In this document: piece after piece, positions 1 through 5,730 of the stretch | Layout of the letters: every line of letters starts with the position of its first letter | Numbering within the stretch: the stretch's first letter is position 1 | Assembly (NCBI GenBank): GCA_024405255.1 | Contig: JAKSOY010000098.1 | Span: 1-15,428 of the forward strand | Direction of reading: 5' to 3' | DNA: 15,428 nt | Source of the DNA: Kiritimatiellia bacterium | GTDB lineage: Bacteria > Verrucomicrobiota > Kiritimatiellia > RFP12 > UBA1067 | Notes under the pieces: model-generated | The model's database searches: none | The model's input: only the letters and a program-made list of their open reading frames with translations | Told to the model about the DNA's origin: nothing | Made by a program: the position numbers and the translations under genes

Positions 1-3
1 TAC

Positions 4-37
4 CCCTGTGCCTAAACGTCGGTTCGTGTAAACAGGG
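4..37 (+). other. Small inverted repeat upstream of the surface-protein gene
   Basis: CCCTGT at 4-9 is perfectly complementary to ACAGGG at 32-37, giving a 6-bp stem with a 22-nt loop that ends just before the first possible ATG at 44. The right arm contains the AGGG that would act as ribosome binding site for that ATG, so the fold could mask it. The 10-mer GCCTAAACGT (10-19) recurs at 14805-14814. The window begins here, so the upstream context is unknown and the structure may be chance. Confidence 0.25.
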
Positions 38-79
38 TTTAACATGACCAACTATCTAAATTGCTTCGAAAGAAACAGT

Positions 80-3000
80 ATGATAAGGAGAATCATGATT
101 GCGGCTTTCGCAGCTATCGCTGCGGTAGCAGTTCAAGCGGAGTCTTTCACGGTGAGTGCGGAACCGGTGGAGAAGTTCTACGACGGCGTGCCGACGAACA
201 TCATCGTGACGGTCGGGGGGCTTCCGGCCGGCGTGACGCCGGTGTACGAGTATTCGTATTCCGAGACGGAGGATTTCGCGCCTGCAAACGCGTTCACGGG
301 TCCGACGAACGTGAGCGAGACGGCGGAGATCTGGTGCCGCGTGAGTGTGCCGGGCGTGACGAACACGGTGCACGCAACGGCGACGATCAAGCCGCGCATC
401 GTGGTCTCGCACGCGAGGGACGGCGAATGGTCCTTCGACGGCCAGGCGCACACGCAGCCCGAGTACTATGAGGATACGGACGCCGAGGCGGAGAGGTCGA
501 TGATGAAGTGGGGCACGGACGAGTTGATACCCGACTCAATCGGGTTCATCGACGGCGAGGGTTACGCGGCCGACCTCGTGATGACGTCTGATTCGGTTAT
601 CACGCTCTCTGGCACGCGGCCGAACGTAATCGACCAGACGAGGGAGAAGACCGCGCTTGCGGCGAACACGAAGCCCGAGAACTACGAACTGTACTACCGC
701 GACGGCACGCTGACGGTGACGCCGATAAAGCTTACGGCGAGAGCGGAACCGGTGGAGAAGTTCTACGACGGCGTGCCGACGAACATCGTCGTGACGGTCG
801 GGGAACTTCCGGTCGGCGTGACGCCGGTGTACGAGTATTCGTATTCCGAGACGGAGGATTTCGCGCCTGCAAACGCGTTCACGGGTCCGACGAACGTGAG
901 CGAGACGGCGGAGATCTGGTGCCGCGTGAGTGTGCCGGGCGTGACGAACACGGTGCACGCAACGGCGACGATCAAGCCGCGCATCGTGGTCTCGCACGCG
1001 AGGGACGGCGAATGGTCCTTCGACGGCCAGGCGCACACGCAGCCCGAGTACTATGAGGATACGGACGCCGAGGCGGAGAGGTCGATGATGAAGTGGGGCA
1101 CGGACGAGTTGATACCCGACTCAATCGGGTTCATCGACGGCGAGGGTTACGCGGCCGACCTCGTGATGACGTCTGATTCGGTTATCACGCTCTCTGGCAC
1201 GCGGCCGAACGTAATCGACCAGACGAGGGAGAAGACCGCGCTTGCGGCGAACACGAAGCCCGAGAACTACGAACTGTACTACCGCGACGGCACGCTGACG
1301 GTGACACCGGCGGTGACGTCGGCGACGATCAGCGAGGTCAAAACGGTGGAACCTTGGGACAGCGAGAAGGGTACGATCACGGTCGACTACTCGCTGGCCG
1401 GAATTGACACGGAGGCCAAGTACAAGGTGGTGTTCGACATTACGGCGAACGGCCAGACGGTGAGCGTCACGAACGACGCGGCGAAGCTGTCCACGGGCGC
1501 GCAGACGCAGAAGTCCATCGATACGGCCGCACTCTTCGGCAAGGAGGTTTGTGCCAAGGACGCGAAGGTCAAGGTCTCGCTGGTCGCGGTGCCGTTCGGC
1601 GGCGTTCAGCTCTGGAAGGACGGCCCGTATTTCGCCGAGTGCAACGTGGGCGCGGAGAACCCGGAGGATTTCGGCTACTACTTCTGGTGGGGTGATACGG
1701 TCGGTTACACATTTGTCAATAAAAAATGGGTGTCCGTTGCTGACGGTACGGGAATCCGGTTTACCGAATCCCTTGGATCTGTTGCTGGTTCAAATTTCGG
1801 AAAAGACAACGACACGCTGGAGGCAGAGCACTGGATCGACGTCAATGGTAACCTCATGGCGGACCACGACGCGGCGACGCAGCACCTTGGTTCACCTTGG
1901 CGGATGATGACGTATGCGGAGCTGGAGAAACTTTACGACCGAACAGTCTGTGGAATTGAATATGTGAAGGATTACAACAACACGGGAGTTTCCGGCTATC
2001 TTATCACGGGTCTCATGGCCGGTTATACGGACAAGAGCATCTTTCTTCCCATGGCAGGATATGGTTCCGCTTCAACCTGTAGTAAGACATACAGCAGATA
2101 CTGGATTTCTACGCCTAATTCGGACGATCCTGAAATGGCATGGTTCCTCAATTTCGTTGGTACGTCAGGTTTTAAAATCGGAACCGGCTCGCGTTGCCTG
2201 GGGTGCCCCGTGCGTCCTGTTCGATCGGCCGGAGGAGAGGCGGATGGGGTTGTCGCCTTTGCCGAGGATGAGTTCAGGCTGGGACCGGATGGGGTCTTGA
2301 TTACGCTGCCGGCGGGGACGGGTTACAGCTTCGTCGTGTCGAACCTGACGGACGAAGTGGCGGCGGAGATCGCGCCGACCGAGGAGGGTGGCACGAATTA
2401 CAAGTTGCCCATCGGAGAGAAGGTCGGCATCTATGCCGTGCCGGAGGAGGGCTATGAGATCGTCGGTACGAACCCCTACGTCATCGACGAGGTGACGCCC
2501 CAGACGGTGATCGACACGAGTCTGTTGCCGAAGGTGGCAACGACGGTGAAGCTCACCGAGGTGAAGACGGTCGAACCCTGGGACAGCGCGAAGGGTACGA
2601 TCACGGTCGACTACTCGCTTGTCGGACTTGACACGGATGCCGACTACATGGTGGTGTTCGACATCACGGCGAACGGTCAGACGGCGAGCGTCACGAATGA
2701 CGCGGCGAAGCTGACCGACGGCGCGCAGACGCAGAAGTCCATCGATACGGCCGCTCTCTTCGGCAAGGAGGTTTGTGCCAAGGACGCGAAGGTCACGGTC
2801 TCGCTGGTCGCGGTGCAGGCCGCCTCTTTCGCACTGTCTACTACGTTCCCTGCCGCCGGTTCCGATTACATCATCGTCGCCGAGTACGACGGCAAGTACT
2901 ATGCTTTGGACAATACTGAAAACGGGGCGGGGCAGGTCCTGACCTGTACCGAAGTCTTCCCCGAGAACGGCAATCTCGCCTGCCCCGATGGCTGCAACTG

Positions 3001-3931
3001 TGTGTTCACGGCCGTCGTCGCACAGGACACTGCCTCCAGTCCCAATGAAGGCATTGCATTCCTGGCGAGTGGTTCCGAGGATATGTACTTGCACCTGAAT
3101 TCCGGCAAGGTTCGTGTCGCTGCCAACACGAACAACGGAGTCTTCGAGTTCGGGCCAGGCGTTGCTGAAAACACCTTCACTATGCGTGCCTCGCAGAACG
3201 GCATGGACCTGTCCTTCAGTGGTACCAAGTTCATCTCCAAGGCGAATACCTCGTCCGACCTGTACTTCTACGCGGGCAAAGCCGGCGCTTCCAGCAGCGT
3301 CGTGGCGACCTCCGAAGCTACGTTCAGACTGGGGCCGGATGGGGTCTTGATTCCGCTGGGCGACGGCGTGTGGGCGATGGTGGATGAGAATGGCGTTTGC
3401 ACGATTGGGGGTGCGGGCGACGTGAACCTGACCGAGGGGGCGGGCCACCCGCTTGCGGACGTCAAGGCGAAGATCACGCGCGTGGTCGTCGGAGACGGGA
3501 TCACGAGCATCGGTCCGCGCTTCTTCCAGGACTTCTGGAACCTCGGCGAGGTGACGATTGGTCCGGACGTGACGAGCATCGGCGACTATGCGTTCCAGCG
3601 CTGCTACGGGCTGACGAACGTGGTGTGCGAGGCGACGTCGGTCACGGTGGGTACTGGCGCGTTCATCCGATGCAACTCGCTGGAGACGATGTCGTTCGCC
3701 TCCAACCCGACGTGGGGCGAGATGTCCTTCAAGATTCAGGCGGCGATCCGGATGAACAACGGCGTGCCCGAGGTGTATGCGATCCCGGCGATCACGATCG
3801 GCGGCCTCTCGCAGCGCGTCATGGGCAAGAAGACGCTGGCGGACAATTCCTGGACGGACGTGACCGACCTCGCGCCCGAGGCGAAGAAGGCCTACCACTT
3901 CTTCAAGATCGAGATGAAGTCGACGAAGTAA
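80..3931 (+). CDS. Large exported modular surface protein (MBG-like repeats, FISUMP-like domain, BspA-type LRR)
   Basis: No single homologue is recognised; this looks like a secreted adhesin-like or cell-surface mosaic of about 1,283 aa. The start at 80 is preferred because it gives a classic signal peptide (MIRRIMIAAF..., cleavage after VQA near 139). ATG 44 (weak AGGG) and ATG 95 (AAGGAG at 85-90, but no charged n-region) are alternatives. Modules in order: two nearly identical 195-aa MBG-like units (158-720 and 743-1305), each ending in an 'NYEL-Y-DGTLTVTP' strand typical of MBG domains; an 'EVKTVEPWDS' module (1325-1591); a FISUMP-like domain (about 1598-2225: AECNVGAENPEDFGYYFWWG, WRMMTYAEL, LPMAGYG, VRPVR); a second 'EVKTVEPWDS' module (2549-2815); a domain of unknown type (about 2820-3300); and BspA-type LRR_5 repeats (about 3475-3705, 'ITSIG..FF..'). 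The C-terminus (AYHFFKIEMK) shows no PEP-CTERM or LPXTG sorting signal. The FISUMP-like segment is visibly more AT-rich than its flanks. Confidence 0.85.
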   Translation: MIRRIMIAAFAAIAAVAVQAESFTVSAEPVEKFYDGVPTNIIVTVGGLPAGVTPVYEYSYSETEDFAPANAFTGPTNVSETAEIWCRVSVPGVTNTVHATATIKPRIVVSHARDGEWSFDGQAHTQPEYYEDTDAEAERSMMKWGTDELIPDSIGFIDGEGYAADLVMTSDSVITLSGTRPNVIDQTREKTALAANTKPENYELYYRDGTLTVTPIKLTARAEPVEKFYDGVPTNIVVTVGELPVGVTPVYEYSYSETEDFAPANAFTGPTNVSETAEIWCRVSVPGVTNTVHATATIKPRIVVSHARDGEWSFDGQAHTQPEYYEDTDAEAERSMMKWGTDELIPDSIGFIDGEGYAADLVMTSDSVITLSGTRPNVIDQTREKTALAANTKPENYELYYRDGTLTVTPAVTSATISEVKTVEPWDSEKGTITVDYSLAGIDTEAKYKVVFDITANGQTVSVTNDAAKLSTGAQTQKSIDTAALFGKEVCAKDAKVKVSLVAVPFGGVQLWKDGPYFAECNVGAENPEDFGYYFWWGDTVGYTFVNKKWVSVADGTGIRFTESLGSVAGSNFGKDNDTLEAEHWIDVNGNLMADHDAATQHLGSPWRMMTYAELEKLYDRTVCGIEYVKDYNNTGVSGYLITGLMAGYTDKSIFLPMAGYGSASTCSKTYSRYWISTPNSDDPEMAWFLNFVGTSGFKIGTGSRCLGCPVRPVRSAGGEADGVVAFAEDEFRLGPDGVLITLPAGTGYSFVVSNLTDEVAAEIAPTEEGGTNYKLPIGEKVGIYAVPEEGYEIVGTNPYVIDEVTPQTVIDTSLLPKVATTVKLTEVKTVEPWDSAKGTITVDYSLVGLDTDADYMVVFDITANGQTASVTNDAAKLTDGAQTQKSIDTAALFGKEVCAKDAKVTVSLVAVQAASFALSTTFPAAGSDYIIVAEYDGKYYALDNTENGAGQVLTCTEVFPENGNLACPDGCNCVFTAVVAQDTASSPNEGIAFLASGSEDMYLHLNSGKVRVAANTNNGVFEFGPGVAENTFTMRASQNGMDLSFSGTKFISKANTSSDLYFYAGKAGASSSVVATSEATFRLGPDGVLIPLGDGVWAMVDENGVCTIGGAGDVNLTEGAGHPLADVKAKITRVVVGDGITSIGPRFFQDFWNLGEVTIGPDVTSIGDYAFQRCYGLTNVVCEATSVTVGTGAFIRCNSLETMSFASNPTWGEMSFKIQAAIRMNNGVPEVYAIPAITIGGLSQRVMGKKTLADNSWTDVTDLAPEAKKAYHFFKIEMKSTK
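158..1305 (+). repeat. 585-bp period tandem duplication inside the surface-protein gene
   Basis: Copy A (158-720) and copy B (743-1305) are each 563 bp, offset by 585 bp (195 codons). By eye they differ at only four bases, 203, 219, 220 and 228 (788, 804, 805 and 813 in copy B), all changing amino acids (Ile to Val, Gly to Glu, Ala to Val). From 229 (814) onward the copies are identical for 492 bp, including third codon positions. This indicates a very recent duplication or ongoing gene conversion. A 22-bp linker (721-742) separates the copies. Confidence 0.95.
1325..2815 (+). repeat. Dispersed ~89-residue module pair (1325-1591 and 2549-2815)
   Basis: Two copies of an 'EVKTVEPWDS.KGTITVDYS' module, 1,224 bp apart, bracket the FISUMP-like domain in the surface protein. 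They share long identical runs (for example TAALFGKEVCAKDAKV) but carry about a dozen substitutions, so this duplication is older than the 585-bp tandem one. A shorter 'FRLGPDGVLI' segment is also duplicated (2273-2302 and 3323-3352). The module is an Ig-like or beta-sandwich spacer by appearance only. Confidence 0.85.
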
Positions 3932-3947
3932 GACGGAGGAGATGAAG

Positions 3948-4523
3948 ATGAATACGAAGGTTTTTGCGGGTTCTCTTTTGAAGGCGGCGGCCCTGGCGGG
4001 GCTGCTGCTGGCGGGCGCGGCGCAGGCGATGCCAGTGTCATGGGTGACGCTCAACACCATCGCGAATCCGTTGGATACTGTCCCGTCGGATGCCTTGGCG
4101 GAAAATTACTCGGCCTTGTTCTGCACGGTCAATATGGCACAGACACTTTTCGGCGGTAGTTCCGTGAGTGCGATCGAGGCCTACTTCACCGACAATTATT
4201 CAAAGACAGTGGATGGTATGAGCGCGCTGACGGATCCGTACTATGTGGACGGGTCGTACACGCTCGATGCCTACGACGGTACGGAGTATCAGTCGGCGGA
4301 CTATGTTGCCGTGGTTTTCTACGGTGATGACGGCTTCCGTGTTTACGGAGAAGGCAGTGCCCAGCTGGTGAACGGCAACAGTCTCGTCTTCAACGATGTG
4401 ACGGCCAATCTGGGTACGGTAGGGTCCTGGTTGTCGGCTGGCAGCGGTATTCCCGAGCCGTCGAGCGGCCTTCTTCTGTTGATGGGCGGGGCGCTGCTGG
4501 CGCTGCGTCGCCGGCGGAAGTGA
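3948..4523 (+). CDS. PEP-CTERM sorting domain-containing protein
   Basis: A small exported protein of about 191 aa. The start at 3948 is chosen because GGAGG (3935-3939) lies 8 bp upstream; the in-frame ATG at 3942 is only 2 bp from it. The N-terminus (MNTKVFAGSLLKAAALAG.. ending AAQA) is a signal peptide. The C-terminus has the complete tripartite PEP-CTERM signal: IPEP from 4449, a hydrophobic LLLLMGGALLAL stretch, and an RRRRK cluster at the end. In known systems exosortase (EpsH/Xrt) recognises this signal at the inner membrane; no exosortase lies in this window. The middle (acidic, Ser/Tyr/Asp-rich) matches no family I recognise. It starts 16 bp after the surface-protein stop, so the two are probably cotranscribed and may both be envelope components. 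Confidence 0.85.
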   Translation: MNTKVFAGSLLKAAALAGLLLAGAAQAMPVSWVTLNTIANPLDTVPSDALAENYSALFCTVNMAQTLFGGSSVSAIEAYFTDNYSKTVDGMSALTDPYYVDGSYTLDAYDGTEYQSADYVAVVFYGDDGFRVYGEGSAQLVNGNSLVFNDVTANLGTVGSWLSAGSGIPEPSSGLLLLMGGALLALRRRRK

Positions 4524-4529
4524 GCGGGG

Positions 4530-4605
4530 GATTGTTCGGATTGTTCGATTGTTCGATTGTTCGATTGTTCGGATTGGTTGGATTGGTCGGATTGTTCGAT
4601 TTTTC
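4530..4605. repeat. 8/9-bp intergenic microsatellite (GATTGTTC units)
   Basis: Starting 6 bp after the PEP-CTERM stop codon, about nine units of GATTGTTC or GGATTGTTC/GGATTGGTT follow one another, four of them (4539-4570) perfect 8-mers. The array ends 12 bp before a -35 box at 4617. It encodes nothing convincing on either strand. Short reiterated arrays of this type are commonly seen between genes in this bacterial group (from memory). Copy-number change could alter the spacing upstream of the ribosomal promoter. Confidence 0.9.
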
Positions 4606-4616
4606 GCATGTCCATC

Positions 4617-4645
4617 TTGACATTTGGCCGATTTTTTGATTAAAT
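4617..4645 (+). promoter_or_regulatory. Sigma70-type promoter for rplM-rpsI
   Basis: A perfect TTGACA at 4617-4622 is followed after exactly 17 bp by TTAAAT at 4640-4645 (four of six matches to TATAAT). Transcription would begin near 4652, giving a leader of about 115 nt before the rplM start codon. It is the only promoter-like pair seen upstream of the ribosomal operon. Confidence 0.6.
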
Positions 4646-4651
4646 ATGAAC

Positions 4652-4766
4652 TTCAACCGCGAAATCGGCTGACGAAGTCGGTTTCCCATGGGCGAAGGGT
4701 TTCGCCTGTGCAATCGGACAAATCCCCGGCGACGGGGCACAAAGCCACAGAAAAAGGATAAAAAAG
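4652..4766 (+). promoter_or_regulatory. Structured 5' leader of rplM-rpsI (three consecutive hairpins)
   Basis: Three local hairpins fill the leader. H1 is GAAATCGGC (4661-4669) with GTCGGTTTC (4677-4685): nine pairs including two G-U wobbles and a 7-nt loop. H2 is GGCGAA (4691-4696) with TTCGCC (4701-4706) and a 4-nt loop. H3 is CCCCG (4724-4728) with CGGGG (4733-4737) closed by GCGA, a GNRA-type tetraloop. A ribosome binding site AAGGA (4754-4758) follows, 8 bp from the ATG. Ribosomal protein leaders that bind L13 or other r-proteins for autoregulation are known in other phyla; assigning that role here is inference. Confidence 0.5.
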
Positions 4767-5207
4767 ATGCTGCAGAAAAGCACACGTCCTGTGAACCCCG
4801 GCGACAGCCGCAAGTGGTTCATCGTGGACGCCAAGGATCAGGTTCTCGGCCGCCTTGCGGTCGTGGTTGCCAACAAGCTCCGTGCGAAGGACACGCCTGC
4901 GTTCGACCCGTCGGTCGATGCCGGTGCCTTCGTGATCGTGACCAATGCCGCCCAGGTCAAGCTGACGGGTAAGAAGGAAGAGCTCAAGGACTATCAGCGC
5001 TACTCTGGTTGGCGTGATGGCCTCAAGCACTTCACGGCTGCCGAGATGCGTGCGTCGCATCCGGATCGCATGATCAAGGAAGCCGTGTGGGGTATGCTCC
5101 CGAAGAACACGATTGCGCGCAAGATGATGACGCGTGTGAAGGTGTTCGCCGGTGAGGCTGACAAGGGCATGCTCGCGGCCCAGAAGCCCGAAGTGATCAC
5201 GCTCTAA
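4767..5207 (+). CDS. rplM: 50S ribosomal protein L13
   Basis: A 146-aa protein of normal L13 length. It is a 50S subunit protein that binds 23S rRNA early in assembly. Recognisable family segments in order are the WFIVDAKDQVLGRLA start, the AGAFVIVTNAAQVKLTGKK core, the K-x-YQRYSG stretch, and the AVWGMLPKNTIARKMM motif followed by a C-terminal 'AQKPEVI'. AAGGA at 4754-4758 supports the ATG at 4767. The stop overlaps the ribosome binding site of rpsI, and the rplM-rpsI order is the nearly universal bacterial pair. The protein has a slightly extended N-terminus (MLQKSTRPVNPGD) before the W-x-x-x-D motif. Confidence 0.98.
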   Translation: MLQKSTRPVNPGDSRKWFIVDAKDQVLGRLAVVVANKLRAKDTPAFDPSVDAGAFVIVTNAAQVKLTGKKEELKDYQRYSGWRDGLKHFTAAEMRASHPDRMIKEAVWGMLPKNTIARKMMTRVKVFAGEADKGMLAAQKPEVITL

Positions 5208-5221
5208 GGAGGTTTTGAGAA

Positions 5222-5623
5222 ATGGCTACGAAGAAGGTTATTTCCGCCGGTACCGGCCGTCGTAAAACCGCGTGCGCGCGTGTGACGCTCGTTGCGGGTG
5301 AAGGCAAGTGGACGGTCAACAAGGTCGCGCTCGAAGAGTACATCACTTCCGAAGCGCTTCGCGACTATCTCAAGCAGCCCATCGCGATCAGTGGTTTCGA
5401 CGTCTCCAAGGTCGACGTGATCATTTTCGCCAAGGGCGGTGGTTGCTCCGGTCAGGCCGGTGCGATCCGTCATGGTCTCGCGCGCGCCCTCGTCGAGGCG
5501 GATGCCAATCTGCGTCCGGCCCTCAAGAAGGCCGGCTGCATGACGCGCGACAGCCGTATGAAAGAGCGTAAGAAACCCGGTCAGCCCGGCGCTCGCAAGC
5601 GCTTCCAGTTCTCGAAGCGTTAA
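5222..5623 (+). CDS. rpsI: 30S ribosomal protein S9
   Basis: A 133-aa S9 protein. The N-terminal 'GTGRRKTACARVTL' and central 'GGGCSGQAGAIRHGLARAL' are family hallmarks. The C-terminal tail GARKRFQFSKR is complete; in known ribosomes this tail reaches the P-site and its last Arg contacts the tRNA anticodon loop. AAGGAGG (5206-5212), overlapping the rplM stop codon, sits 9 bp before the ATG, so the two genes are tightly cotranscribed. A strong hairpin with a U-tract follows. Confidence 0.98.
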   Translation: MATKKVISAGTGRRKTACARVTLVAGEGKWTVNKVALEEYITSEALRDYLKQPIAISGFDVSKVDVIIFAKGGGCSGQAGAIRHGLARALVEADANLRPALKKAGCMTRDSRMKERKKPGQPGARKRFQFSKR

Positions 5624-5638
5624 TCGCAACAGCGTGGA

Positions 5639-5655
5639 GGCCCGTTTTTCGGGTC
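5639..5655 (+). other. Short hairpin after rpsI
   Basis: GGCCCG (5639-5644) pairs with CGGGTC (5650-5655) around a TTTTT loop, six pairs with one G-U. It lies 15 bp after the rpsI stop and before the larger terminator. There is no U-tract after the stem, so alone it is more likely a 3'-end stabiliser than a terminator. Confidence 0.45.
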
Positions 5656-5668
5656 GCCGCAGAACGAC

Positions 5669-5718
5669 GGGCCGCCGCGGAAGGAGCAACCTCCTTCCCC
5701 GTGCGGCCCTCAGTTTTT
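5669..5718 (+). terminator. Nested hairpin terminator of rplM-rpsI
   Basis: The outer arms GGGCCGC (5669-5675) and GCGGCCC (5703-5709) are perfect complements. They enclose a perfect inner stem GGAAGGAG (5679-5686) with CTCCTTCC (5691-5698) and a CAAC loop. TTTTT (5714-5718) follows four bases after the outer stem, so this reads as a rho-independent terminator. It ends only 12 bp before the helicase start codon, so it may also act as an attenuator or translation-control hairpin for that gene. Confidence 0.75.
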
Positions 5719-5730
5719 CAAGGAAGTATC

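Noticed and set aside
1598..2225. The FISUMP-like (lectin-fold-like) domain as a diversity-generating retroelement target
   Set aside because: There is no reverse transcriptase, template repeat or adenine-biased variable repeat in the window, and the domain is internal rather than C-terminal.
2165..4060. A 631-codon minus-strand ORF antisense to the surface-protein gene
   Set aside because: It is extremely Arg/His-rich with no recognisable domain and mirrors the codon bias of the GC-rich + strand gene. It is a shadow ORF.
4530..4605. CRISPR-like array in the 8/9-bp repeat region
   Set aside because: The units are adjacent, far shorter than CRISPR repeats, and have no spacers. It is a microsatellite.
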